Below, piece after piece: positions 28,831-37,710 of a DNA stretch of 64,000 bases. The position numbers and the translations under genes were made by a program. The stretch is from an uncultured Bacteroidales bacterium (lineage in GTDB: Bacteria > Bacteroidota > Bacteroidia > Bacteroidales > Bacteroidaceae). The notes beneath the pieces are model-generated. The model did no database searches, was not told the DNA's origin, and saw only the letters and a list, made by a program, of their open reading frames with translations. The stretch is from contig CAMAMB010000004.1 of NCBI GenBank assembly GCA_945836755.1, positions 1 through 64,000 of the forward strand, in the 5' to 3' direction. Positions within the stretch are counted from its first letter, which is position 1. Each line of letters opens with the position of its first letter.

Positions 28831-29961
28831 TTAATCGTTAAAGACGGAAGGAAGTATCAGCATAAGCACCTCTTCGCGTTCCTTCTGCACGGCAGGCTTG
28901 AGCACACCTGCACGACTGGCGTCGGCCAGCAGCATGGAGACGTCGTCGGCATCAATGTTTTGCACAAGGTCGAGCAGGGCGGTGCCATTGAAGGCAATGC
29001 TCATGGGGTTGCCCTGATACTCACAGAGCAGGGACTCCTCGGCCGACTTGCAGTAGTCGAGGTCTTGGGTGGAGATATGCAGGCTGCCTTCGGCCAGACG
29101 CAGCTTGACCAGCACCACGCCGGGGTTGGCAAAAACAAGCACTCGGCGCAGCACACTCACAAAGGCCTGGCGATTGAGCGTAAGCACATTGAAGTTGTCC
29201 TGGGGTATGACCTTCTTATAAGCGGGATACTTGGCGTCGACCAGACGGCAGAACAGCGAGAAACTGGCTGTAGTAAACCGTGCGGTACGATGGTTGAGGT
29301 TCATCTCCAATGCTTCGTCGCCCTGCTTGGCCAGCATGGCTTTGAGGAGGGTCACCGGACGCGCTCCGAGCAGATACATGCCGCCGCCATCGGTCACACC
29401 CACGTCTTTATAGGTAGACACCACAAGCTGACTGCCGTTGCTGGCAGCGAGCGAGAGGTCGCCGTCGCTGAGGTCGAAGCAGATAGAGTTGAAGTGGGGG
29501 CGCAGTTTGTCGTCAGCCACTGCAATGAGGCCACGCGTCAAGCCGGCATGAACGAAGGAGGCGGGAAGTGAGAGGGAAACGTTCTCCTCAGCAGCTTCCT
29601 GGAAAACCGGATAGTCTGTGGCGTCCTGCCCCATCATCTTATACTGTCCATTCTGATAACAGATGGTAGTCTCGAGGGTAGAGGTATTCACAAAGATGTC
29701 GAGAGGCTGCTCAGGCAATTCCTTGATGGCATCCTGGAGCACCTTGGCGTTGATGGCGAAGCATATGTCCTCGTCACACTCTTCGAGGCTGAGGTGCGAC
29801 ATCATTGTCGAGTCGTTGTCAGAGGCCGTAATGGTAAGCTCCAGGCCATGGATGTCGAATTTAAAGCAGTCAAGAATAGGGAGAGTGTTCTTCTGCACTA
29901 TCACACGACCGATGGTCTGTAAATGGGAAGAAAGCAGGTTACTTGAAACAACGAATTTCAT
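28831..29961 (-). CDS. dnaN: DNA polymerase III beta subunit (sliding clamp)
   Basis: The ring-shaped clamp that tethers polymerase III to DNA. The ATG at 29961 gives 376 residues, the usual length, beginning MKFVVSSNLLSSHLQTIGRV. Landmarks include NTLPILDCFKFD, the ASDNDSTMMSHL strand and the C-terminal AFNGTALLDLVQNIDAD region before VLMLILPS. A 51-codon upstream extension in the same frame has no family match and is rejected. Upstream lies a copy of the 22-bp-unit element. dnaA is not next to it here. Confidence 0.97.
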   Translation of the reverse strand: MKFVVSSNLLSSHLQTIGRVIVQKNTLPILDCFKFDIHGLELTITASDNDSTMMSHLSLEECDEDICFAINAKVLQDAIKELPEQPLDIFVNTSTLETTICYQNGQYKMMGQDATDYPVFQEAAEENVSLSLPASFVHAGLTRGLIAVADDKLRPHFNSICFDLSDGDLSLAASNGSQLVVSTYKDVGVTDGGGMYLLGARPVTLLKAMLAKQGDEALEMNLNHRTARFTTASFSLFCRLVDAKYPAYKKVIPQDNFNVLTLNRQAFVSVLRRVLVFANPGVVLVKLRLAEGSLHISTQDLDYCKSAEESLLCEYQGNPMSIAFNGTALLDLVQNIDADDVSMLLADASRAGVLKPAVQKEREEVLMLILPSVFND

Positions 29962-30224
29962 GCTTTTGAAAATAAAAATAGGTGATGACCCGCAGGCCTC
30001 AATGGGGCGAAAGGCCATCGGATGGGGAACGTGAAAGCAGTCAGAGCAATATGCCCATGCCGCAAAAGGCACCAGGCCCTTCATGGCAGCCACAAAGGTA
30101 CTAAGATTTTGCATTATGCCATCATTGCCGCATACAAAAATAGGCGCTTCTCCCCCTTCAGAGACGGCTGCATGCAGATTTGGTAGTCGGTAGATACCTC
30201 CTGTCCGTATCTGCGCCGCTTGCA
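29962..30224. promoter_or_regulatory. dnaN upstream region
   Basis: This gap contains -7-like sequences TACCTTTG (minus strand, 30100-30093) and TATTTTTG (30142-30135) facing dnaN. Neither has a good TTG box at 19-21 bases, so the promoter assignment is tentative. The repeat element, copy 2, lies directly upstream of both. Confidence 0.3.
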
Positions 30225-30467
30225 GCCATCGTCGCCCAAACGGTGGACGGACGTACGACGTTCTGTGGACGGTCGTACAGCGCTCTGTGAACGAGCGTAC
30301 AGCGCTCTGTGGACGGACGTACAGCGCTCTGTGGACGGACGTACACCGATAAGGCGACGATGGCTGGATGTATATGCCGCTCTATCGAGTTTCTGTGCAG
30401 TAAGTTACTGCCAATAAGCCGAAACTCTCTGCCGGGAAGTCTGTTTGTTACTCAATATTTAGAGTAC
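30225..30467 (+). repeat. 22-bp-unit intergenic element, copy 2 (with right arm)
   Basis: Inverted repeat GCCATCGTCGCC (30225-30236) and GGCGACGATGGC (30353-30364) flank the linker CAAACGG (30237-30243) and five 22-bp units beginning at 30244, 30266, 30288, 30310 and 30332. Four of the five contain GACGTACAGCGCT or a close variant. The right arm (30353-30467) aligns with that of copy 1, sharing GGATGTA, ATGCCGC, ACTGCCA, AAACTCTC and GCCGG in the same spacing. It sits upstream of dnaN and downstream of the nqr operon. Confidence 0.85.
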
Positions 30468-30502
30468 CCCACCGAAGAGCGCCGTATTGTCGGAGACACA
30501 AA

Positions 30503-30530
30503 AAAACTCACGCAATTATTCGTGAGTTTT
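30503..30530. terminator. Bidirectional hairpin terminator
   Basis: AAAACTCACG (30503-30512) pairs with CGTGAGTTTT (30521-30530) around CAATTATT, with A-rich and T-rich sides in both directions. It lies just beyond the right arm of copy 2. Confidence 0.65.
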
Positions 30531-30659
30531 CTTATAATAATAGGGTAACATCCGTATGTCCTGCTCCGGCGATGCGTCATTGGACAGGTGCTCCAAGACG
30601 TGGTTAGCCATGATAGCAGGTTATAATAAGATTGCAATTAATTCTCTCCAAAACAAACA

Positions 30660-30705
30660 CTGCCAAGTCATGATTTAGCTGGCGGCTAAATGAATGGCTT
30701 GGCAG
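30660..30705 (-). terminator. Hairpin after the nqr operon
   Basis: CTGCCAAG (30660-30667) with CTTGGCAG (30698-30705), plus an inner ATTTAGC/GCTAAAT pairing, forms a long stem 38 bp past the nqrF stop. On the minus strand it is followed by GTGTTTGTTTTGG. Confidence 0.6.
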
Positions 30706-30742
30706 TGGTATATCAGAGAGTTGGGCATCTTTGTTTCAAAGA

Positions 30743-32011
30743 CTATCCGCCGAAGTTGTCATACATGATGCTTTCGGGTTCAACACCTAAGCTGTCAAGC
30801 ATGCCGACAACTGCCTTGGACATGGGGCCGGGACCGCACATGTAATACTCTATATCCTCGGGAGCCTCATGGTCTTTAAGGTAAGTTTCATACATTACCT
30901 GATGCACAAAGCCTTCCGTGTAGGGAACACCTGCTGCATCTGCTGCTGGGTCCTTCCTGTCAAGGGCAAGATGGAAATGGAAGTTGGGGTACTCTTTCTC
31001 AAGCTGACGGAAGTCATCTAAATAGAACACCTCGTTGAGTGCACGAGCACCATAGAAATAATGCATCTCTCTATCCGTCGTATGGAGTGTCTTTGTCATG
31101 TGCATAATCTGGGCACGTAGCGGGGCCATACCTGCACCGCCTCCTACCCAAATCATTTCTTTCTTCGAGTCGAAGTGAGGATGGAAGTCTCCATAGGGGC
31201 CAGACATGATTACCTTATCTCCTGGTTTAAGGGTAAAGATATACGAAGAGGCTATACCCGGGTTCACGTCCATGAAGCCACTTCTGTCGGCCTTAAAAGG
31301 CGGTGTCGCAATACGGACCGTAAGCATAAAGACGTCTCCCTCAGCAGGATAGTTTGCCATGGAATATGCACGCACGGTTGGCGTTGGGTTAACGCATTTG
31401 AGGGGGAATAAGCCAAACTTTTGCCAAGCGGGCAGATATTCATCGCCGATAAGATCTTTGTCAATATCCTTATCGTAGTCCATTGAGAATGCTGGGATAT
31501 TTATCTGAGCATACGAGCCAGGGAGGAAGTCCATGTGAGCACCTGCGGGCAGTTGTACTTTGAACTCCTTGATAAATGTGGCAACATTCTTATTAGAAAT
31601 AACCGTACATTCATACTCCTTAACTCCCATGACGCTCTCAGGGACTTTAATCTTTAGGTCTGACTTCACCTTGCACTGACAACCCAGACGCCAATTCTCC
31701 TTCACTTGCTTGCGAGTGAAGTGACCGCGTTCGGAGTCAAGGATTTCGCCTCCACCTTCAAGGACCTGGCACTTACACTGGCCGCAGCTACCTTTGCCTC
31801 CACACGCAGAGGGAAGATAGATTCCCTTCTCGGAGAGAGTGGACAAGAGATTGCCTCCAACCGATACAGACACCGAGTCTTTATCATTGATGGTGATGTT
31901 GACCTCACCTTCAGGCGAAAGATACTTTTTTGCGATTAGCAGAATGATAACTAAAAGCAGAATGACAGCGAGGAAGACGCTGATACTTGATACTATCAAA
32001 TTGATATCCAT
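30743..32011 (-). CDS. nqrF: Na+-translocating NADH:quinone reductase subunit F
   Basis: Electron entry subunit: takes hydride from NADH via FAD and passes electrons to a 2Fe-2S centre. From the ATG at 32011 it has 422 residues: one N-terminal membrane anchor (LAVILLLVIILLIAKKYL), a ferredoxin domain with SACGGKGSCGQCKC plus the fourth Cys in LGCQCK, the FAD-binding RAYSMANYP near residue 230, and NAD-binding GGGAGMAPLRAQI and YFYGAR, ending with CGPGPM and an aromatic-free tail. An 18-codon upstream extension is rejected because 32011 begins directly before the anchor. Last gene of the nqrABCDEF operon. Confidence 0.96.
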   Translation of the reverse strand: MDINLIVSSISVFLAVILLLVIILLIAKKYLSPEGEVNITINDKDSVSVSVGGNLLSTLSEKGIYLPSACGGKGSCGQCKCQVLEGGGEILDSERGHFTRKQVKENWRLGCQCKVKSDLKIKVPESVMGVKEYECTVISNKNVATFIKEFKVQLPAGAHMDFLPGSYAQINIPAFSMDYDKDIDKDLIGDEYLPAWQKFGLFPLKCVNPTPTVRAYSMANYPAEGDVFMLTVRIATPPFKADRSGFMDVNPGIASSYIFTLKPGDKVIMSGPYGDFHPHFDSKKEMIWVGGGAGMAPLRAQIMHMTKTLHTTDREMHYFYGARALNEVFYLDDFRQLEKEYPNFHFHLALDRKDPAADAAGVPYTEGFVHQVMYETYLKDHEAPEDIEYYMCGPGPMSKAVVGMLDSLGVEPESIMYDNFGG

Positions 32012-32030
32012 CTGTACAATAGTGGAGGGG

Positions 32031-32645
32031 TTACAAACTAAGACCTGAGAAGCACATAAAGGCAAGGGCCATAAGACCTACCGTAATGAAGGTAATGCCA
32101 AGTCCCTGAAGTGGACGAGGCACGTCGGTATAAGCCATTTTCTCACGTATGGCGGCCAAAGCTACAATGGCAAGAAGCCATCCTATGCCCGAGCCAAGGG
32201 CATAGACAAAGGCGTCCAGCACAGAGCCTATATGTTGGGTGCTCCCCGGCTCCATAGAAATACGTTGCTGCATGAAGAGGCTGGCGCCCATGATGGCACA
32301 GTTAACGGCTATCAATGGCAGGAAAATGCCGAGGGCCGCATACAATGATGGTGAGAAGCGTTCCACTATCATCTCCACGAGCTGAACAATACCTGCAATG
32401 ACGGCGATGAATATGATGAATGAGAGGAATGACAAGTCTACGGTGTCTGTCTTTAACACATTCATAAGCAGGAGGTAATTGACCGGCACGGTGATAATGA
32501 GTACGAAGGTCACGGCCACGCCAAGTCCAAAGGCTGTTTTTACTGTCTTCGATACGGCCAGGTAGGAGCACATGCCAAGGAAGAAAGCAAATATCATATT
32601 GTCTACGAAGATAGACCTTATGAAGAGGCTGAATAGATGTTCCAT
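32031..32645 (-). CDS. nqrE: Na+-translocating NADH:quinone reductase subunit E
   Basis: Integral membrane subunit of 204 residues with six transmembrane helices, forming with NqrD the pair that binds a membrane-buried iron-sulfur centre. The start [26 protein letters not shown] carries the conserved Cys in a half-helix, and [10 protein letters not shown] carries the second one. It ends 20 bp before nqrF. A 113-bp gap with a hairpin separates it from nqrD upstream, unlike the 19-40-bp gaps elsewhere in the operon. Confidence 0.95.
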   Translation of the reverse strand: MEHLFSLFIRSIFVDNMIFAFFLGMCSYLAVSKTVKTAFGLGVAVTFVLIITVPVNYLLLMNVLKTDTVDLSFLSFIIFIAVIAGIVQLVEMIVERFSPSLYAALGIFLPLIAVNCAIMGASLFMQQRISMEPGSTQHIGSVLDAFVYALGSGIGWLLAIVALAAIREKMAYTDVPRPLQGLGITFITVGLMALAFMCFSGLSL

Positions 32646-32671
32646 AAAATGCTTGGTAAATTGCATCCGCA

Positions 32672-32713
32672 CGTCATGTTGCAGTCAAGGGGTAATACCT
32701 TGGTGTCATGACG
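32672..32713 (-). repeat. Structured spacer between nqrD and nqrE
   Basis: CGTCATG (32672-32678) pairs with CATGACG (32707-32713), and inside it CAAGG (32686-32690) pairs with CCTTG (32698-32702). The double hairpin occupies an unusually long gap inside a tight operon. No T-run follows, so mRNA processing, stability or translational control is more likely than termination. Confidence 0.5.
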
Positions 32714-32758
32714 ATATGGGGGAGACTATTATGAGTGATATTTGTAGGGGAGATAAAG

Positions 32759-33388
32759 TTATGCTTCCTTTTGAGCGGCTCGCAGGGCCCAGATAAGGCA
32801 ACCTACAATGATGAGCGCCATGGCGGGCATGGTCATCATGCCATTATTGACATAAAAACCTCCGTTGTCCGCATAGATTGATTCCGGTATGATACGGAAG
32901 CCGAGAAGTGTCCCGTTGCCGAAGAGCTCTCGTACAAAACCTACGGCCACAAGTATCCACGCGTAGCCAAGGCCATTGCCCACACCGTCGAGGAAGCTCT
33001 CCCATGGGCTGCGCATCATGGCAAACGCTTCAAGGCGTCCCATCAGAATACAGTTAGTGATAATGAGCCCCACATAGACTGAAAGCTGCACGCTGACATC
33101 GTAAGCAAAGGCCTTGAGTATCTGTGAAACGAGGGTAACCAATGAAGCCACCACGACAAGCTGGACGATGATACGAATGCGATTGGGCACTGTCTTACGC
33201 AGCAACGAGATGATGACATTGGCGAAGGCTGTAATCACAGTCACGGAGAGGCCCATGACTATGGCGGGTTCGAGTTGTGCTGTCACTGCCAAGGCGGAGC
33301 AGATACCCAGAACTTGGACTGCGACAGGATTATCTTTGGCTAAAGGAGTGGTAAGAACCTCTCTTCTTTCTTGAGAAAACAGACTCAT
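32759..33388 (-). CDS. nqrD: Na+-translocating NADH:quinone reductase subunit D
   Basis: Six-helix membrane subunit of 209 residues, paralogous to NqrE. Conserved segments are NPVAVQVLGICSALAVTAQL (first buried Cys) and GLIITNCILMGRLEAFAM (second Cys), the same two-Cys arrangement as NqrE. It lies 19 bp after nqrC and before the structured spacer that precedes nqrE. Confidence 0.95.
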   Translation of the reverse strand: MSLFSQERREVLTTPLAKDNPVAVQVLGICSALAVTAQLEPAIVMGLSVTVITAFANVIISLLRKTVPNRIRIIVQLVVVASLVTLVSQILKAFAYDVSVQLSVYVGLIITNCILMGRLEAFAMMRSPWESFLDGVGNGLGYAWILVAVGFVRELFGNGTLLGFRIIPESIYADNGGFYVNNGMMTMPAMALIIVGCLIWALRAAQKEA

Positions 33389-33407
33389 AGCAGTATTCTG
33401 AAAAACA

Positions 33408-34136
33408 TTATTTGATTGTGTGCAGACTCTTGAAGTAGCCGGTATATTGCTTCAAGCCACTTTTGACCATGTCGGCTACTCCATTCGACGTGAGGGTAGC
33501 ACCTGTGATGCCGTCCACCTGGTACTGCTGGTTCTGGGGCTCAACCTTGCCATTCTTGACAACGGTGAGCAACGGTTCCTGACGCACAGTGTCAGTATCG
33601 GCAAAGATGTGCTTACCATTGAAGAGCTTCTGGAAGGGCTCGTCGGCTATGAGGGCGCCGAGGCCGGCCGTTTCACTTTCATGGGAGAAGTAGGCGCCAT
33701 AGATTGTCTGTAGATCGTCGTCGATGGCTATGTATCCCCAGAGGCCACCCCACAGGCCGCGGCCTGTGATGGGCACTACATATTTAATGGTACTGTCTAT
33801 CTGGCAGATGTAGACCGGTAGCTGCTTTGGGCTAATATCCTTGCTGGCTTTGGTAAAGCCGTCCTGGTCTTTATTCTTACCCTCTTTGACGATGTTTCCT
33901 ACTGAGTCGACGATGGCATCTGCCACCACCACAGCGTTGTAAGTACTCTCCACGTCTTCATTCGTAGCGAAGTCTCTGAGATGAAGCGAGGCTAATATCT
34001 GCTTCTTCTTATCCAGGGCCTCATTCTGATCTTGGCGTGGCTTGAGAGCCGACGACACAAAGGCCAGCAAGAAGGCCACGATGACCACCATGACTGAAGC
34101 GTAGATGATGGTGTATGAGTTTTTGTTGGTATTCAT
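33408..34136 (-). CDS. nqrC: Na+-translocating NADH:quinone reductase subunit C
   Basis: Single-anchor subunit of 242 residues with a covalently bound FMN facing the periplasm. The anchor is IIYASVMVVIVAFLLAFVSS, and the flavin attachment motif is GITGATLTS with the acceptor Thr at residue 214. The usual Ser in this motif (SGAT) is Thr here (TGAT), a conservative change. FMN attachment by an ApbE-type transferase is expected, but no apbE gene lies in this window. Confidence 0.95.
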   Translation of the reverse strand: MNTNKNSYTIIYASVMVVIVAFLLAFVSSALKPRQDQNEALDKKKQILASLHLRDFATNEDVESTYNAVVVADAIVDSVGNIVKEGKNKDQDGFTKASKDISPKQLPVYICQIDSTIKYVVPITGRGLWGGLWGYIAIDDDLQTIYGAYFSHESETAGLGALIADEPFQKLFNGKHIFADTDTVRQEPLLTVVKNGKVEPQNQQYQVDGITGATLTSNGVADMVKSGLKQYTGYFKSLHTIK

Positions 34137-34175
34137 AATGGGGAAGGATGGTTGTAGTATGGGCGTATCGTTTCC

Positions 34176-35354
34176 TTACTTCTTGGCTGTCTGCTTACCG
34201 CGGGCAAGACGCTTGTTGATATTGTGTTGCACGAAGAAATAGTCTATCAGCGGAGCGAACATGTTCATGAAGAGTATCGCGAGCATCATGCCTTCGGGGA
34301 AACCTGGGTTGAGCACACGGATCAGGATGGCGAGCATGCCGATGAGCAAGCCGTAGATATACTTGCCCTGTTCTGTGCGTGCACTCGTTACCGGGTCGGT
34401 GGCCATGAATACCGCGCCGAAGCAGAAACCGCCTGCCGCAAAGTGTTCCCAGCAGCTCATGCCTGCCACAGCGTTGTCGGCCGGACCGAAGAAGTTGAAC
34501 AGAAGGGCCACGATAGCGCCACCTACAAACACACTCACGATAGTCTTCCACGAAGCTATGCGTGTATACATCAGCAGGAGTGCGCCGATGGCGATGGCCA
34601 CTACGCTCGTCTCGCCGATAGAGCCGGGTACAAAGCCGAGCACCATGTCCGACAGACTATAGGAGATATTGGTGCCGGCAGCTGCTTCGCCGAGGGGGGT
34701 AGCCATGGTCGTGGCTTCGGGCAGATTATAGCCGAGAGAGCACACCTGCTCCTTGGCCAACCATACCTTCTCGCCGCTCATGCTGGTGGGGTATGAGAAG
34801 AAGAGGAAGGCGCGGGCGCAGAGTGCAGGGTTAAAGATGTTCATGCCGGTGCCGCCGAATATTTCCTTGCAGAGTATTACGGAGAAGGCTACGGCCAGGG
34901 CAAGCATCCAGAGGGGACAGTCCACAGGTACTATCATAGGAATGAGTATACCCGTCACCAGGTAGCCCTCTTGAATTTCTTCTTTCTTCCATTGAGCCAC
35001 AGCAAACTCGATGCCAAGGCCCACTAAGTAAGAAACGACTATCTTGGGGAGCACGAGCAGGAAGCCATAGAAGAACATTGCCCAGAAGCTTGTCTGCTCC
35101 ACCATACCGGCGGCAAGGGCGTTCTGGTAGCCGATGTTGTACATGCCGAAGAGCAGAGCCGGCAGCAGGGCGATGACCACAAACGACATGATACGTTTAG
35201 AGTCTATGGCATCATGTATGCTCACACCTGTCCGCGAGGTGGTGCTGGGTACGAGCATGAAGGTCTCCATGCCTTCAAACACAGAGTAGAATGCGTGCAG
35301 CTTACCTTTCTCTTCAAAGTGCGGGCGGAGCTTATCGAATATTGTCTTTATCAT
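34176..35354 (-). CDS. nqrB: Na+-translocating NADH:quinone reductase subunit B
   Basis: Main membrane subunit, 392 residues with about ten transmembrane helices, thought to form the Na+ channel and to carry a second covalent FMN. The candidate flavin site is the Thr in PEATTMATPLGEA near residue 220. KEIFGGTGMNIFNPALCARAFLFFSYP and GAVFMATDPVTSARTEQGKYIYG are typical of the NqrB/RnfD family. It lies between nqrA and nqrC. Confidence 0.95.
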   Translation of the reverse strand: MIKTIFDKLRPHFEEKGKLHAFYSVFEGMETFMLVPSTTSRTGVSIHDAIDSKRIMSFVVIALLPALLFGMYNIGYQNALAAGMVEQTSFWAMFFYGFLLVLPKIVVSYLVGLGIEFAVAQWKKEEIQEGYLVTGILIPMIVPVDCPLWMLALAVAFSVILCKEIFGGTGMNIFNPALCARAFLFFSYPTSMSGEKVWLAKEQVCSLGYNLPEATTMATPLGEAAAGTNISYSLSDMVLGFVPGSIGETSVVAIAIGALLLMYTRIASWKTIVSVFVGGAIVALLFNFFGPADNAVAGMSCWEHFAAGGFCFGAVFMATDPVTSARTEQGKYIYGLLIGMLAILIRVLNPGFPEGMMLAILFMNMFAPLIDYFFVQHNINKRLARGKQTAKK

Positions 35355-35384
35355 TGTGACGTATATATTATATATGTAGGGTGG

Positions 35385-36752
35385 CTATGAATTTTCTTTG
35401 CGAAGTATGTCCAGCCCTTCGCGCACAATGCGCTGGAGCTCAAGCTTAGATGAATCGACGAACTCTGCCACGGCGAAGTCTTCAGGTGCCACTTCGTAGA
35501 TGCCGAGTGCCTCCTGGCGGTCGATATCGCCGGTGATAATGGCCTTCACGAGGTGTCCGGCGTAGATGTCCATGGGGAACACGCGGTCATACTCGCCACT
35601 CATGATCATGCGGCGCTCGCCGCCTTTGATACGGCAGTCAAGGCGATAGGCGCGGTCGCCTCCGAAGAGACGTGAGAAGTAGGTGTAGCTCGTCGAGAAG
35701 TCGTTCAGACGGGGAGCTATCCAACCGAAGGGCTCTACCACGTCGTCGCCTTCGGGCAAGGCGCAAACTTCTGTACTGAACGCACCGAGATAGTCGTCGA
35801 GCGATGACTTCTGGCCCACGAGCGGATTACCATTGACAATGCGCACATGCCCGCCCTGCTTAACGCCGGCTGCAAATACAGCCTTCAGCGGGGTGCCCAC
35901 CGGGGTCTTGACGTAGCAGGGCTTCACGGCCTCGCTGCCACCCACGGCTATGATGCGGGTAAAGTCTGCCTGGCCGGTGCGCAGCAGGCGGCCTATCATG
36001 ATGACGGCTTCTGCTCCTATGGTCCACACCGTCTCGCCCTTGTTAACGGGGTCTGCATGATTGATGTGCACACCCACATTGCCTGAAGGGTTCGGACCGT
36101 CGAACACGTTGACGCTGACCTCGCTGACGGGGAGCAGAGGGGAGTTTATCTGTTCGGGCGAGATGCCTAAATGCACCTTGCTGATGCGTGCCAAGGCACG
36201 TAGACCGTTCTTGAAATCTTCTTCCTGCCCTGTGGCCACCACATTGAAGTCTGCGGCCAGTGGCATCTTGCTGAAGGCACTCACGAAGATACCCTTCGGA
36301 GCATCGGTAGGGCATGCTATCACGTCATACGGACGCTGGCGCACAAACGCAAAGAGGCCGGCCTCACACAGGAGGTTGACCATTTCATCGCGCGAGTAGT
36401 CGGCTATGGCTTTCACGCTGAAAGCCTTAGAGCCTTGCGTCTTGTCGGCTTCTATCTCCACGCGCAAAATCTTTCTACGCTCGCCACGCACGATGGCAGC
36501 CACCTTACCACTTACGGGGGAGGCGAATTTCACCATTCCCGTTGCTTTGTCACAAAACAGGGCATCTCCGGCCTTCACCATGTCACCTTCGCGCACAAGC
36601 AGACGTACCACCACACCGGTGAAGTCAGCAGGCCTGAGGGCATAGGTCTCGGCGAGAGGAAGCCCATTCACTGAGCCGCCGTTTTGGGGCGGCTGGGCCA
36701 TGCCTTCCAGCTTCAGGTCAAGGCCCTTCTTTATCTTATACAGGGTTTTCAT
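35385..36752 (-). CDS. nqrA: Na+-translocating NADH:quinone reductase subunit A
   Basis: First gene of the nqr operon: a soluble cytoplasmic-side subunit of 455 residues with no membrane segment. It begins MKTLYKIKKGLDLKLEGMA with the conserved GLDL motif, and holds the RLLVREGDMVKAGDALFCDK biotinyl-like hairpin near residue 55 and the YDRVFPMDIYAGHL block near residue 390. It caps the complex near NqrB. A likely promoter is at 36904-36935. The complex couples NADH oxidation to Na+ export, making a sodium gradient that the NhaC-type antiporter in this window could also tap or adjust. Confidence 0.96.
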   Translation of the reverse strand: MKTLYKIKKGLDLKLEGMAQPPQNGGSVNGLPLAETYALRPADFTGVVVRLLVREGDMVKAGDALFCDKATGMVKFASPVSGKVAAIVRGERRKILRVEIEADKTQGSKAFSVKAIADYSRDEMVNLLCEAGLFAFVRQRPYDVIACPTDAPKGIFVSAFSKMPLAADFNVVATGQEEDFKNGLRALARISKVHLGISPEQINSPLLPVSEVSVNVFDGPNPSGNVGVHINHADPVNKGETVWTIGAEAVIMIGRLLRTGQADFTRIIAVGGSEAVKPCYVKTPVGTPLKAVFAAGVKQGGHVRIVNGNPLVGQKSSLDDYLGAFSTEVCALPEGDDVVEPFGWIAPRLNDFSTSYTYFSRLFGGDRAYRLDCRIKGGERRMIMSGEYDRVFPMDIYAGHLVKAIITGDIDRQEALGIYEVAPEDFAVAEFVDSSKLELQRIVREGLDILRKENS

Positions 36753-36903
36753 TCACAAATAGATTGTGGATTTTGATTATTCTCTGACTAAGTACATGCA
36801 TCTCCCTCATGATCTAAGGGCGGGCCACCGCCGGCCCAAGACGCCAATGAGGGCGGATTATGGTATCCGTTTCTTGCAAAACGGGTTTACCTGCAAAACA
36901 GTG

Positions 36904-36935
36904 CAAAAATAGATAAATTCTTTACATTCTACAAG
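36904..36935 (-). promoter_or_regulatory. Putative promoter of the nqr operon
   Basis: On the minus strand CTTG (36935-36932) is followed after 20 bases by TATTTTTG (36911-36904), a perfect TAnnTTTG -7 box. Transcription would start near 36897, about 145 bases before nqrA. The rest of the 325-bp gap holds a GC-rich hairpin-like stretch near 36829-36841 and the inverted repeat at 37005-37053. Confidence 0.55.
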
Positions 36936-37004
36936 AAAAGTTCTTCTTTCGACGCACAAAGTGGCCGCTTTTTGATTTTTGGGGGAGTGGCCGTACCTTC
37001 AAAC

Positions 37005-37053
37005 CCACTGCCGCCACGCGTGCGGGGCTTCCCTTTACGCGTGGCGGCAGTGG
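37005..37053 (-). terminator. 17-bp perfect inverted repeat after the HU-HIG gene
   Basis: CCACTGCCGCCACGCGT (37005-37021) and ACGCGTGGCGGCAGTGG (37037-37053) form a perfect stem with a 15-base loop, 25 bp past the HU-HIG stop. On the minus strand GTTTGAAGG follows, only weakly T-rich. It probably terminates or protects the HU-HIG transcript. Confidence 0.6.
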
Positions 37054-37077
37054 TATGAAATAGCCGGGGACTGCCAC

Positions 37078-37710
37078 TTACTGAGCTTCGTCTCCGTCGG
37101 CAATGGTGTAATATGGGAACTGCGCCGCGCCGTGGCGCAGAAGGCGACCATCGGCCACAAGTCGCTTCAGCAGAGTTATACAATAAGTGCGCGAAAATCC
37201 TGTAACCGTCTGAAGCTGACGTCGATTGAAGAAACTGATATCGGTTTCGGTCATGCAGCGGCGCATCCGCTCCACCACTTGGTCGTCGCTCCAGAGCAGG
37301 TTCTGGTTGAGCGGATGGGCCGTGCGCCTGAAAGCCACGTCTCTCAAGGTGTTGACCAGACGCTTTTGGGGAAGGAAGCGCACACCCGAGAGTTTCAGGC
37401 TACGCGCCACGAGTTTGTCCTCAGCGTCGGTGATGGCTCGTTCTGATTTCAGTTCGGGTGTGAAATAGCCGATGCCTTCAAGGTGGACGCGGTCACCGGC
37501 GCTGAGTCTGTCTGAAAGAATGCCGCTAAGCGCCTCCAGCACCCCCTTGACGTCAGCAGGCGACATGGTACTCGAGGCACTAATCTTCTGACATATCTGG
37601 TCGGTGGTACACAGTTGGGAGTTGGCCACCACAGGATAGTAGCCCTGAAAAGGGATATCGGGTCTGTGGGGAATCTTACGCAGGTCGAAGGTAATAATGG
37701 ATGTAGCCAT
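37078..37710 (-). CDS. HU-HIG family DNA-binding protein
   Basis: 210 residues. The first 125 or so match the Bacteroidetes HU-HIG histone-like domain: TDQICQKISASSTMSPADVK, then VLEALSGILSDRLSAGDRVHLEGIGYFTPEL, then LSGVRFLPQKRL. Unlike plain HU, it has a C-terminal winged-helix-like region (NRRQLQTVTGFSRTYCITLLKRLVADGRL, about 160-195) that could read specific DNA. It is transcribed alone. A decayed copy of the 22-bp-unit element lies 70 bp upstream. Whether the protein binds such repeats is unknown. Confidence 0.85.
   Translation of the reverse strand: MATSIITFDLRKIPHRPDIPFQGYYPVVANSQLCTTDQICQKISASSTMSPADVKGVLEALSGILSDRLSAGDRVHLEGIGYFTPELKSERAITDAEDKLVARSLKLSGVRFLPQKRLVNTLRDVAFRRTAHPLNQNLLWSDDQVVERMRRCMTETDISFFNRRQLQTVTGFSRTYCITLLKRLVADGRLLRHGAAQFPYYTIADGDEAQ

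Noticed and set aside
29962-30114. 51-codon N-terminal extension of dnaN
   Set aside because: The clamp begins at MKFVVSS, and the extension has no similarity to the family and overlaps possible promoter sequence.
30225-30364. CRISPR array
   Set aside because: The units are contiguous 22-bp tandem repeats with no constant repeat alternating with unique spacers, and no cas genes are in the window.
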